The notes under the pieces: generated by a model
The model's database searches: none
Told to the model about the DNA's origin: nothing
The model's input: the letters and a program-made list of their open reading frames with translations, nothing else
From: Pseudomonas sp. efr-133-TYG-5
Lineage (GTDB): Bacteria > Pseudomonadota > Gammaproteobacteria > Pseudomonadales > Pseudomonadaceae
Length of the DNA stretch: 64,000 nt
Reading direction: 5' to 3'
Assembly: GCF_030209175.1 (NCBI RefSeq)
Contig: NZ_JARVSM010000004.1
Coordinates: 186,001-250,000 of the forward strand
Position numbers and translations under genes: made by a program
In this document: positions 37,357 to 45,468 of the stretch, in pieces
How the letters are laid out: every line of letters starts with the position of its first letter
How positions within the stretch are numbered: position 1 is the stretch's first letter

Positions 37357-38268
37357 ATGAATCTGGAAAGCAAATGGCTCGAGGACTTCAGTGCCCTGGC
37401 CGCCACCCGCAGTTTCTCGCAGGCGGCCGAACGGCGCTTCGTGACCCAGCCGGCGTTCAGTCGGCGGATCCGCAGCCTCGAGGCGGCCCTCGGGCTGACG
37501 CTGGTCAACCGCTCGCGCACGCCGGTCGAGCTGACGGCGGCGGGGCAGCTGTTTCTGGTGACCGCACGCACCGTGGTCGAACAACTCGGCGAAGTGCTGC
37601 GCCATCTGCATCACCTCGAGGGCGGCCAGGGCGAGGTGATCCAGGTGGCGGCGGCACACTCGCTGGCGCTGGGCTTCTTCCCGCGCTGGATCGCCCAGTT
37701 GCGCAACGAAGGCCTGAACATCGCCACCCGGCTGGTGGCGACCAACGTCGGCGACGCCGTGCACGCGTTGCGTGAGGGCGGCTGCGATCTGATGCTGGCG
37801 TTCTACGACCCGGACGCGGCGATGCAGATGGACCCGGAGATCTTCCCCTCGCTGCACCTGGGGCAGACCGAAATGCTCCCGGTGTGCGCGGCGCACGCCA
37901 ATGGCCAGCCGCTGTTCGATCTGGAAGGCGAGGCCAGCGTGCCCTTGCTGGCCTACAGCGCCGGGGCGTTTCTCGGACGTTCGGTCAACGGTCTGTTGCG
38001 CCAGCGGCAACTGCGTTTCACCACGATCTACGAAACCGCCATGGCCGACAGCCTGAAAAGCATGGCCCTGGAAGGCCTGGGCATTGCCTGGGTACCTCGC
38101 CTGAGCGTGCGTGCCGAACTGGCCCGGGGTGAACTGGTGGTCTGCGGCGGTCCGCAATGGCATGTGCCGCTGGAAATCCGCCTGTATCGCTGCGCATTGG
38201 TGCGCAAGGCCAATGTGCGCCTGCTGTGGCGCAAGCTCGAGGGCGGCGCGGCCGGTTCCGCGGCCTGA
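37357..38268 (+). CDS. LysR-family regulator (probable aspA regulator)
   Basis: This 303-residue LysR-type regulator has an N-terminal HTH (residues ~1-60: WLEDFSALAATRSFSQAAER ... TQPAFSRRIRSLEAALGLTL) and an effector domain. The ATG at 37357 follows GGGAGG; the frame opens earlier (37333, TTG). It is divergent from aspA, so regulation of aspartase and the amino-acid group is likely but unproven. Similar regulators in pseudomonads control hypothetical amidohydrolases or dicarboxylate genes, so the effector remains open. Confidence 0.87.
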   Translation: MNLESKWLEDFSALAATRSFSQAAERRFVTQPAFSRRIRSLEAALGLTLVNRSRTPVELTAAGQLFLVTARTVVEQLGEVLRHLHHLEGGQGEVIQVAAAHSLALGFFPRWIAQLRNEGLNIATRLVATNVGDAVHALREGGCDLMLAFYDPDAAMQMDPEIFPSLHLGQTEMLPVCAAHANGQPLFDLEGEASVPLLAYSAGAFLGRSVNGLLRQRQLRFTTIYETAMADSLKSMALEGLGIAWVPRLSVRAELARGELVVCGGPQWHVPLEIRLYRCALVRKANVRLLWRKLEGGAAGSAA

Positions 38269-38324
38269 GGGGCGGTCAGTGCAGGTCGACGGGGTCGGCC
38301 TGCGGTTTCCCGCGGATCGCCGCG

Positions 38325-38903
38325 TCAGGCCTTCTCGAGATACTGGCGAATGATCTCGCGGTTGTTGTCGCTGAAGCGTTGGGCATCCAGGCGCAGGGGC
38401 GTGAAAAAGTCTGGCGTGTTCAACGGCGTCTCGCTCCACCAGCCGTTGTAGAGGATGTCCGCGTCTTCATGCGTGGCGTTGAACATGTGGCCCACTTCAT
38501 GCGCCGGTGCATTGCTCACTGTTATCGAAGCAATACCGACATGACCGCCGCGTTGTGCGACACCGGCAATGTCACTGTTTATATCGGTGCGGGTAAGTAA
38601 CAGATACTTGTTGAGTTTGCGATTGATGCGGATATTTTTGTCTTTGTATCGCTTTAGCAGATAATCATCGACTCGCTCGGCCCATCCGGCCAGCGCGGCG
38701 CTGGAACTGCTGTTCTTGTAGTTGTAACTGCTCAGATCGGGCGCTTCCGACGGGCGTACCAGGACAATCGCCATCGGGCGTGCGGAAATGTTCTCCATTT
38801 CCTCTTCCAGCCAGGAAAAGTAAGTCTCGAACAGCTCGTGGCGGTCGTGTTCGGCAAGATCCTGATGCAGGATGACGACCAATGACAGTGGGCGTTTTAA
38901 CAT
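38325..38903 (-). CDS. Small metzincin-like zinc protease, hypothetical
   Basis: This 192-residue protein has the metzincin zinc motif HEVGHMFNATH: His135, Glu136, His139, His145, followed by Glu-Asp. It departs from the HExxHxxGxxH consensus by having Asn in place of Gly142, and the later DILYNGW (residues 149-155) stands where reprolysins and matrixins have a Met-turn (IMY), with Leu for Met. There is no signal peptide (the hydrophobic LSLVVILHQ at the start is too short and is followed by charged residues), so it may be cytoplasmic. It is an orphan in an AT-rich region. Relation to adamalysin/matrixin-type proteins is inferred from the motif only. Confidence 0.6.
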   Translation of the reverse strand: MLKRPLSLVVILHQDLAEHDRHELFETYFSWLEEEMENISARPMAIVLVRPSEAPDLSSYNYKNSSSSAALAGWAERVDDYLLKRYKDKNIRINRKLNKYLLLTRTDINSDIAGVAQRGGHVGIASITVSNAPAHEVGHMFNATHEDADILYNGWWSETPLNTPDFFTPLRLDAQRFSDNNREIIRQYLEKA

Positions 38904-39269
38904 GTTTCGTATTCTCTATTGGTTATTTGACTAGGGGTGGCGCGAGTGCGTGCGGCAAACTAATTCGAGTAAGTTTGCTCGGACGCAATTGGCGCTGTCA
39001 GTTGTAACTTGTGTGAAATAACTGCGCGACACATGTAACGATGTGGTGCGGTTTTATAACACCAATAGTTGTTAGAGGTTTTTATTGAAGTTTTTGCAGT
39101 TGTTGCGAGTTTGCAAGAGGCAATGAAAGTTCAGCGGGAATCATTAATCGAGTGTTCTTTGCATATTTGCCGATAACCGCCGATTCTTGATTTTCCGGTC
39201 AATAAACACCCTGCATCGAAGCAGATGACAGATGGTCGCCACAGGGGCTGTTTATTGCTTTCTTTGCGG
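38904..39269. other. AT-rich intergenic region upstream of purE
   Basis: Between the divergent metzincin-like gene and the purE promoter this stretch has many T/A runs (for example TTTATAACACCAATAGTTGTTAGAGGTTTTTATTG near 39050-39085; quoted in parts). I see no ORF with coding character. It probably carries the promoter for the metzincin-like gene. Confidence 0.5.
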
Positions 39270-39387
39270 TATACTGCGCGGCCTTCGGCCGGTTCGTCCG
39301 GCCATTTTTCCTACAACAAGCCACGCATTCTGCGTGGCTTGTTGTTTTTGACGCGCCTGCGGGCGCCCAGAGAGAAGAGGCGCGACG
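39270..39387 (+). promoter_or_regulatory. purEK promoter and leader with overlapping hairpins (candidate attenuator)
   Basis: TATACT at 39270-39275 is a good -10 box. The leader then shows hairpin A (GGCC-TTC-GGCC, 39280-39290), overlapping hairpin B (GGCCGG-TTCGT-CCGGCC, 39287-39303) followed by five T residues, and hairpin C (39314-39344, a 14-bp stem with loop TTC) followed by TTTTT. A and B exclude each other since they share GGCC at 39287-39290. No gene reads into this point from the left. Confidence 0.6.
39314..39349 (+). terminator. Rho-independent terminator in the purE leader
   Basis: CAACAAGCCACGCA and TGCGTGGCTTGTTG pair perfectly over 14 bp around TTC and are followed by TTTTT, 39 bp upstream of the purE ATG. 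It may act conditionally as an attenuator or end a short transcript. Confidence 0.75.
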
Positions 39388-39879
<492 letters not shown>

Positions 39880-39889
39880 GGTTGTTGAG

Positions 39890-40972
39890 ATGAAGATCGG
39901 TGTAATCGGTGGCGGCCAGTTGGGTCGCATGTTGGCTCTGGCGGGTACGCCGCTGGGCATGAACTTCGCTTTCCTCGACCCGGCGCCGGACGCCTGCGCG
40001 GCCGCCCTGGGTGAACACCTGCGCGCCGATTACGGCGATCAGGATCACTTGCGCCAGCTGGCCGACGAAGTCGACCTGGTGACCTTCGAGTTCGAAAGCG
40101 TCCCGGCCGAAACCGTGGCGTTTCTTTCGCAGTTCGTGCCGGTCTACCCGAGCGCCGAAGCCCTGCGCATCGCCCGCGACCGCTGGTTCGAGAAAAGCAT
40201 GTTCAAGGACCTGGGCATTCCGACCCCGGCCTTTGCCGACATCCAGTCGCAAGCCGACCTGGACGCCGCCGTGGCTGCCATCGGCCTGCCGGCCGTGCTC
40301 AAGACCCGCACCCTGGGTTACGACGGCAAGGGCCAGAAAGTCCTGCGCAAGCCAGAAGACGTGGTTGGCACATTCGCCGAGCTGGGCAGCGTTGCCTGCC
40401 TGCTGGAGGGCTTTGTGCCGTTCACCGGTGAAGTCTCGCTGATCGCCGTGCGTGCCCGCGATGGCGAAACCCGCTTCTACCCGCTGGTGCACAACACCCA
40501 CGACAGCGGCATCCTCAAGCTGTCGGTCGCCAGCACCGATCACCCGTTGCAGGCCCTGGCCGAAGACTATTCCAGCCGCGTGCTCAAGCAGCTGGACTAC
40601 GTCGGCGTGATGGCGTTCGAGTTCTTTGAAGTCGACGGTGGCCTCAAGGCCAACGAAATCGCCCCGCGCGTGCACAACTCCGGGCACTGGACCACCGAAG
40701 GCGCCGAGTGCAGCCAGTTCGAAAACCACCTGCGGGCGGTGGCCGGCCTGCCGCTGGGTTCGACCGCCAAGGTCGGCGAGAGCGCGATGCTCAACTTCAT
40801 CGGCAAAGTGCCCGAGACCGACAAAGTCCTGGCCATCGCCGATTGCCATCTGCATCACTACGGCAAGGCGTTCAAGGCCGGGCGCAAGGTCGGTCACGCC
40901 AACCTGCGCTGCGCCGACAAGGCCACGCTGCAGGCGCAGATCCTCAAGGTCGAAGCGCTGATCGCCGAGTAA
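39890..40972 (+). CDS. purK: 5-(carboxyamino)imidazole ribonucleotide synthase PurK
   Basis: This 360-residue ATP-grasp ligase forms N5-CAIR from AIR, bicarbonate and ATP. MKIGVIGGGQLGRMLALAG at the start is the preATP-grasp signature, followed by VTFEFESVPAE, ILKTRTLGYDGKGQ-like VLKTRTLGYDGKGQKVL and EIAPRVHNSGHWT near residue 260. Start 39890 follows the purE stop after 10 bp (GAGGTTGTTGAG upstream), so the two genes are an operon. A longer in-frame extension to 39827 overlaps purE and lacks family similarity. Confidence 0.96.
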   Translation: MKIGVIGGGQLGRMLALAGTPLGMNFAFLDPAPDACAAALGEHLRADYGDQDHLRQLADEVDLVTFEFESVPAETVAFLSQFVPVYPSAEALRIARDRWFEKSMFKDLGIPTPAFADIQSQADLDAAVAAIGLPAVLKTRTLGYDGKGQKVLRKPEDVVGTFAELGSVACLLEGFVPFTGEVSLIAVRARDGETRFYPLVHNTHDSGILKLSVASTDHPLQALAEDYSSRVLKQLDYVGVMAFEFFEVDGGLKANEIAPRVHNSGHWTTEGAECSQFENHLRAVAGLPLGSTAKVGESAMLNFIGKVPETDKVLAIADCHLHHYGKAFKAGRKVGHANLRCADKATLQAQILKVEALIAE

Positions 40973-41082
40973 CCGCAGTTTCATCCGGCAGCGGCGGAAC
41001 CAATCAGGGCCGCCGTTCTCTCATGGCAGGATGCGAAAGTCTGACTAGGCTACGCATATCTACCAATAGAGAGGGAAAAGCC

Positions 41083-41328
41083 ATGGGAATTATCGGAACC
41101 ATCTTTATCGGCCTGATCGTCGGCCTGCTGGCACGGTTCCTGAAACCGGGCGACGACAGCATGGGCTGGATCATGACCATCCTGCTGGGTATCGGCGGTT
41201 CGCTGGCAGCCACCTACGGCGGCCAGGCCCTGGGCATTTATCAGGCGGGGCAGGGCGCCGGTTTCATCGGTGCGCTGGTCGGTGCGATCGTGCTGCTGGT
41301 GATCTACGGTCTGATCAAAAAGAACTGA
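41083..41328 (+). CDS. GlsB/YeaQ/YmgE family membrane protein
   Basis: This 81-residue protein belongs to the transglycosylase-associated (GlsB/YeaQ/YmgE) family: very hydrophobic with three segments (IGTIFIGLIVGLLARFLKPG, IMTILLGIGGSLAATYGGQA, GAGFIGALVGAIVLLVIYGL) and the Gly-rich family signature around KPGDDSMGW. Members are linked to stress in several bacteria, but the function is unknown. GAGGGAAAA lies just before the ATG. It stands alone 110 bp after purK. Confidence 0.9.
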   Translation: MGIIGTIFIGLIVGLLARFLKPGDDSMGWIMTILLGIGGSLAATYGGQALGIYQAGQGAGFIGALVGAIVLLVIYGLIKKN

Positions 41329-41340
41329 TCCAAGCGACAA

Positions 41341-41370
41341 AGCCCTCTCTGCCAATCCGGCGGGAGGGCT
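41341..41370 (+). terminator. Hairpin after the GlsB-like gene
   Basis: AGCCCTC / GAGGGCT with inner GCC / GGC pairs around AATCC; it lies 12 bp past the stop. T-tract lacking, so strength is uncertain. Confidence 0.45.
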
Positions 41371-41414
41371 AGAATGCTCGGCGATTCACTGACCCTTTCC
41401 TTCCGAGCACCTTC

Positions 41415-41951
41415 ATGCGCCGTCTTCTGTTGACTCTCCTTTTGCTGGGCAGCGGTCTGGCCCACGCCGGCGAACTGCCGGAAACCGACTGGCTGGAATT
41501 GATGCCCAAGTCGGACCAGAAAGCCCTCGAGGCCATGCCCGAGATCGATCACAACTCCCCGGAAGCCACTGGCACCTTCACCGAAAAGGGCGGCATGAAA
41601 CAGGCCAAGGGCCTGCCGGCGGTGATGTATTCGACCAAGACCGTGCCGGCGATGAACGACAAGCACATCCGCATCGGCGGTTACCCGGTGCCGCTGGAGT
41701 CCGACGCCAAGGGCCGCAGCACGCTGTTCTTCCTGGTGCCCTACCCGGGCGCGTGCATCCACGTGCCTCCACCGCCGCCGAATCAGCTGGTGCTGGTGCG
41801 TTATCCCAAGGGGCTGAAGCTGGACGATATCTACACACCGCTGTGGGTGACCGGCACGCTGAAGATCGAGAAGGTCAGCAATGACCTGGCCGATGCGGCG
41901 TATGCGCTGGATGCGGACAAGGTGCGGGTGGTGCAGGAAGCCGACCTCTGA
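41415..41951 (+). CDS. DUF3299 domain-containing secreted protein
   Basis: This 178-residue protein has a signal peptide (MRRLLLTLLLLGSGLAHA) and a DUF3299 domain, characterised by GYPVPLESDAKG near residues 88-99 and FFLVPYPGACIHVPPPPPNQ (Cys near residue 113). It is periplasmic or an unlipidated envelope protein. The function is unknown; in other pseudomonads related proteins lie beside ABC transporters of the MacB type, but not here. The start fits the signal peptide. Confidence 0.85.
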   Translation: MRRLLLTLLLLGSGLAHAGELPETDWLELMPKSDQKALEAMPEIDHNSPEATGTFTEKGGMKQAKGLPAVMYSTKTVPAMNDKHIRIGGYPVPLESDAKGRSTLFFLVPYPGACIHVPPPPPNQLVLVRYPKGLKLDDIYTPLWVTGTLKIEKVSNDLADAAYALDADKVRVVQEADL

Positions 41952-41968
41952 TCGTCACCCCATGACAA

Positions 41969-42060
41969 CTGTGGGAGCGAGCCTGCTCGCGAATACGCTG
42001 TGTCAGCCACTATTCAAGTCTCTGACACAGCGCTTCGCGAGCAGGCTCGCTCCCACAGTT
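41969..42060. repeat. REP doublet (REPIN-like), copy 5
   Basis: GGGAGCGAGCCTGCTCGCGA at 41973 and TTCGCGAGCAGGCTCGCTCC at 42034 are inverted, and the sequences between also pair (CGCTGTGTCAG / CTGACACAGCG), so the entire 92-bp element folds as one near-perfect hairpin. It separates two convergent genes. Confidence 0.9.
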
Positions 42061-42076
42061 TGTATTGCGGTTCTGA

Positions 42077-42976
42077 TTAAAGCGGTTTGCTGGCGACGCT
42101 GACGCCCATGGTATGGCTTGCCCCCGGTGCCAGCGTGACCACGTCATCCATCACGTTCGCCGTCTCGATGCACAGCATGCGCTGCCAGCCGTCGTTGTCC
42201 ATGTCGCTGAGCGCGGCGGCGCGGTCGATCCACGGGTTCCAGATCACCGCCGTACGCGAGCCGGTCGCGGTCAGTACGATCTGCCGTTCCCAGGCCGGAT
42301 CGAGGATGCTCAGCTGCGGCGGGGTGTCGAGGTAGATGCGGTCGGTTTCCCCGGCGAAGTGCAGATCGCCTTGCTGGCTGTGGGTCTTCCAGTCATCCAG
42401 GGTCTCGATGTAGTTCAGGCCATCCACGCCGTCGACGTGCACATTGCGCACATCACTGACCGCGAAATACGTGTGCAGCGCCTGACTCAGGCTGACGGTG
42501 TCACTGCCACGGTTGTGGCTGGTCAGGCTGAGGCTCAGTTGCTCGGACAGATGCAGGGTCAGGGTCAGATCGACCTGATGCGGCCAGCCCGGCAGGCCAC
42601 CTTCGGGGTAGGGCAGCTTGAACTCGACCTTGACGCCCTGGGCTTCGGCTTCGATGCCACCCAGCTCCCAATCCATCGCCCGCACCAGGCCGTGCGCCGG
42701 TGCCGGCTCGGCGCTGACACGCATGGCCTGCACGCTTTCAGGGTTGCGGGCGAAGATGCCGAACCACGGCCAGCACACCGGCACGCCGGCGCGGATGCTC
42801 TTGCCGGTGTTGAACACGGCCTTGTCGTTCAACCAGATGATCGGCGGCTGGCCATCGACCTGATAACTGAGGACGTGCGCGCCTTGCTGGGCCACCAGCA
42901 CTTCGGCCTGACCGTGGCGGATGCGCCAGCAGTTCAGTTCATCCAGTTTCACGGCTTCAACGTTGGGCGTGTTCAT
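42077..42976 (-). CDS. D-hexose-6-phosphate mutarotase (YeaD-like aldose epimerase)
   Basis: This 299-residue aldose-1-epimerase-fold enzyme interconverts the anomers of hexose 6-phosphates such as glucose 6-phosphate. Conserved features are AGVPVCWPWFG near residues 63-73, HGLVRAMDWEL near 95-105 and QALHTYFAVSDV near 166-177, with the catalytic His and the C-terminal Glu region expected. It lies alone, with a REP doublet behind it and a thioesterase gene upstream (57 bp) on the same strand. Confidence 0.9.
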   Translation of the reverse strand: MNTPNVEAVKLDELNCWRIRHGQAEVLVAQQGAHVLSYQVDGQPPIIWLNDKAVFNTGKSIRAGVPVCWPWFGIFARNPESVQAMRVSAEPAPAHGLVRAMDWELGGIEAEAQGVKVEFKLPYPEGGLPGWPHQVDLTLTLHLSEQLSLSLTSHNRGSDTVSLSQALHTYFAVSDVRNVHVDGVDGLNYIETLDDWKTHSQQGDLHFAGETDRIYLDTPPQLSILDPAWERQIVLTATGSRTAVIWNPWIDRAAALSDMDNDGWQRMLCIETANVMDDVVTLAPGASHTMGVSVASKPL

Positions 42977-43033
42977 GGGACAGCTCTCGATCAGAAACAG
43001 GGACGACTATCGACCGCAGAACGGCCGCGAGGT

Positions 43034-43438
43034 TTAACGCGCGCGCGGCGGCACCGAGCGGGTGCGACCGCTGCCGTCGATGGCGACGAAAACGAAGACC
43101 GCCTCGGTCACTTTACGCCACTCGCTGGACAGCGGGTCGTCGCTCCACACCTCGACCATCATCTGGATCGAGCTGCGGCCGATTTCCAGGGTCTGGGTAT
43201 AAAAGGACAACTGCGCGCCCACGGCCACCGGCACCAGGAACGCCATGCGATCGATGGCCACCGTGGCCACGCGGCCGCCGGCGACACGGCTGGCCATCGC
43301 GGTGCCGGCCAGATCCATCTGCGCCACCAGCCAGCCGCCGAAAATATCGCCGAAGCCGTTGGTTTCGCGCGGGAGTGCAGTAATTTGCAGGGCCAGGTCG
43401 CCTTGCGGGATCGGATCTTCTTGTTCGAGCTCTATCAT
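43034..43438 (-). CDS. Acyl-CoA thioesterase (YciA-type hotdog)
   Basis: This 134-residue hotdog-fold thioesterase hydrolyses acyl-CoA esters. ETNGFGDIFGGWLVAQMDLA near residues 25-44 contains the catalytic Asn/Asp region of the YciA/BFIT-like 4HBT group, and AVFVFVAIDGSGRTRSVPPR ends it. It is shorter than the thioesterase at 1309-1791 and belongs to another sub-branch. ATG at 43438 is the only start. Confidence 0.9.
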   Translation of the reverse strand: MIELEQEDPIPQGDLALQITALPRETNGFGDIFGGWLVAQMDLAGTAMASRVAGGRVATVAIDRMAFLVPVAVGAQLSFYTQTLEIGRSSIQMMVEVWSDDPLSSEWRKVTEAVFVFVAIDGSGRTRSVPPRAR

Positions 43439-43939
43439 GCCGGGGGGGCCTCTGACCCGTGACTCTTCGTTGGGTATTGCTGGTGGTAGCCGTCTTCAGG
43501 AAAAACGATTCAGCACCGAACATACTACGTTCGTCACGTTTTCCATAAGGCGCCTGAAGGGAAACTCTGCGAAACCGACTGCCGACACTGTGAGAACGAC
43601 GGCGCTCAGCAATCCTGGGTCAAAAACAGGCTCGGACTGCTCATTTACCACCGTAAACTCGGCGTCCAAGCCTGTTCTTTCCTTGTCTTGCTTTCGCTCG
43701 CTACGTTCTCACAGCGTCGGATGACAGCAACGTTTTCGCACAGCAACCCCTTACAAACCGGAGCAAGGTGGCGAGTATATCGGTCGGTAGACTCCGCGAC
43801 GACCATCCGGTTCTGAATTTGACCGTCAAATACGCGCCTCTATGTGCTTTTTCGAACAATTTGCTATGGTGCCGAACCTGCCCGAGCCACAGCCAGCGTT
43901 GTTGTGGCAGCAGATCCGACTATAAGAGAAGACCTTGCC
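43439..43939. other. Intergenic region with a large nested palindrome
   Basis: This 501-bp gap separates the divergent thioesterase and MFS genes. No ORF in it looks protein-like. Its main content is the palindromic element at 43566-43743, followed by the MFS promoter-leader. Confidence 0.7.
43566..43743. repeat. About 178-bp nested imperfect palindrome of unknown nature
   Basis: Outer arms CTGCGAAA / TTTTCGCA, a main stem CCGACACTGTGAGAACG (43582-43598) pairing with CGTTCTCACAGCGTCGG (43704-43720) with one mismatch, and an inner stem ACAGGCTCGGA / TCCAAGCCTGT with one mismatch, then TTTAC-CACC-GTAAA at the tip. The arms are distinct from the other repeats in the window. Confidence 0.75.
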
Positions 43940-45238
43940 ATGACCACAGCGCCTTCGAGCCTCGCGCAGCCCGAGCAACCCGCACGTCCCCTGACCCGCA
44001 ATGACTACAAGACCCTGTCGCTATCGGCCCTGGGCGGCGCGCTGGAGTTCTACGATTTCATCATCTTCGTGTTCTTTGCGACGGTGGTCGGCAAACTGTT
44101 TTTCCCCGCCGACATGCCCGAGTGGCTGCGCCTGATGCAGACCTTCGGCATCTTCGCCGCCGGCTATCTGGCCCGGCCGCTGGGCGGCATCGTCATGGCG
44201 CATTTCGGCGACCTGCTGGGCCGCAAGAAGATGTTCACCCTGAGCATTTTCATGATGGCCGTGCCGACCCTGATCATGGGCCTGTTGCCGACCTACGCGC
44301 AGATCGGCCTGTGGGCACCGATCCTCCTTCTGTTGATGCGGGTGATCCAGGGTGCGGCGATCGGCGGTGAGGTGCCGGGGGCGTGGGTCTTCGTTTCCGA
44401 ACACGTGCCGCAAAAGCACATCGGCTACGCCTGCGGCACGCTGACCAGCGGCCTGACTGCCGGCATTCTGCTTGGCTCGCTGGTCGCCACCGCGATCAAC
44501 AGCCTCTATACGCCAGTGGAAGTCGCGGATTACGCCTGGCGGATCCCGTTCCTGCTCGGCGGTGTCTTTGGTCTGTTCTCGGTCTATCTGCGCCGCTGGC
44601 TGCATGAAACCCCGGTGTTCGCCGAGCTGCAGCTGCGCAAGGCGCTGGCCGAGGAAGTGCCGCTGCGCGCGGTGCTGCGTGACCACCGCGGAGCCATCGC
44701 GATTTCGATGCTGCTGACCTGGCTGCTGTCGGCCGGCATCGTCGTGGTGATCCTGATGACCCCGACCGTACTGCAGACGGTCTACCACTTCTCGCCGACC
44801 GAGTCGCTGCAATCCAACAGTCTGGCGATCGTGTTCCTGAGCATCGGCTGCATTATCTCCGGTGCGCTGGCGGATCGCTTCGGCGCCGGCCGGGTGTTTG
44901 TCTTCGGCTCCCTGGGTTTGCTGATCAGCTCCTGGACCTTCTACCACAGCCTCGCCGATCACCCGAACTGGCTGTTCCCGCTGTATGCCCTGACCGGTCT
45001 GCTGGTCGGCACCATCGGCGCGGTGCCCTACGTGATGGTCAAGGCGTTCCCGCCGGTGGTGCGCTTCAGCGGTCTGTCCTTCTCTTATAACGTCGCCTAC
45101 GCGATCTTCGGCGGCCTGACGCCGATGGTGGTCAGCCTGCTGCTCAAGGAAAGCGCCATGGGCCCTGCCTACTATGTGGCGGTGCTGTGCACGATGGGGA
45201 TTCTGGTCGGCGCTTGGCTGTGGAAGAAGGGCCGCTGA
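43940..45238 (+). CDS. MFS transporter (metabolite:H+ symporter type)
   Basis: This 432-residue inner-membrane transporter has twelve hydrophobic segments and belongs to the metabolite/H+ symporter branch (ProP/citrate/shikimate-like). Typical stretches: GGALEFYDFIIFVFFATVVG at residues ~38-57, GDLLGRKKMF, LLLMRVIQGAAIGGEVPGAW and ALADRFGAGRVFVFGSL. The substrate is not evident. It precedes pstS, as a probable MFS gene does in P. aeruginosa (recalled), but a REP doublet lies between them and the transcription unit is likely separate. Confidence 0.9.
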   Translation: MTTAPSSLAQPEQPARPLTRNDYKTLSLSALGGALEFYDFIIFVFFATVVGKLFFPADMPEWLRLMQTFGIFAAGYLARPLGGIVMAHFGDLLGRKKMFTLSIFMMAVPTLIMGLLPTYAQIGLWAPILLLLMRVIQGAAIGGEVPGAWVFVSEHVPQKHIGYACGTLTSGLTAGILLGSLVATAINSLYTPVEVADYAWRIPFLLGGVFGLFSVYLRRWLHETPVFAELQLRKALAEEVPLRAVLRDHRGAIAISMLLTWLLSAGIVVVILMTPTVLQTVYHFSPTESLQSNSLAIVFLSIGCIISGALADRFGAGRVFVFGSLGLLISSWTFYHSLADHPNWLFPLYALTGLLVGTIGAVPYVMVKAFPPVVRFSGLSFSYNVAYAIFGGLTPMVVSLLLKESAMGPAYYVAVLCTMGILVGAWLWKKGR

Positions 45239-45265
45239 TCCGGAGTTCTTCCAGCAGTATCGGTT

Positions 45266-45333
45266 CCTTCGCGAGCAGGCTCGCTCCCACATTGGAAGGC
45301 ATTTCAACGGTGGGAGCGAGCCTGCTCGCGAAT
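45266..45333. repeat. REP doublet (REPIN-like), copy 6
   Basis: TTCGCGAGCAGGCTCGCTCC at 45268 and its inverted mate at 45310 flank a short loop, between the MFS gene and pstS. Confidence 0.85.
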
Positions 45334-45372
45334 GGGGCGACTCGAATCATCCAGTAAAACCTCGATGCTGGC

Positions 45373-45401
45373 CTTTCATCCAATTGTCATATTTCAGCCA
45401 T
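45373..45401 (+). promoter_or_regulatory. Pho box upstream of pstS
   Basis: CTTTCAT-CCAA-TTGTCAT-ATTT-CAGCCAT is three 7-bp repeats spaced every 11 bp, matching the PhoB consensus CTGTCAT-N4-CTGTCAT, 68 bp upstream of the pstS ATG. Confidence 0.85.
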
Positions 45402-45468
45402 AGAGTGTTCACACGGCCTGCTGATACTTGGCCCCGACTTAACACACCCTATCTGCTAGGAGTAAGGC

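Noticed and set aside
42113..43462. A plus-strand open frame of 449 codons across the mutarotase and thioesterase genes
   Set aside because: Antisense to two genes with family motifs; low-complexity translation.
43245..43724. A plus-strand ORF in the large intergenic gap
   Set aside because: It starts in antisense to the thioesterase gene and passes into the palindromic element; no family resemblance and no ribosome binding site.
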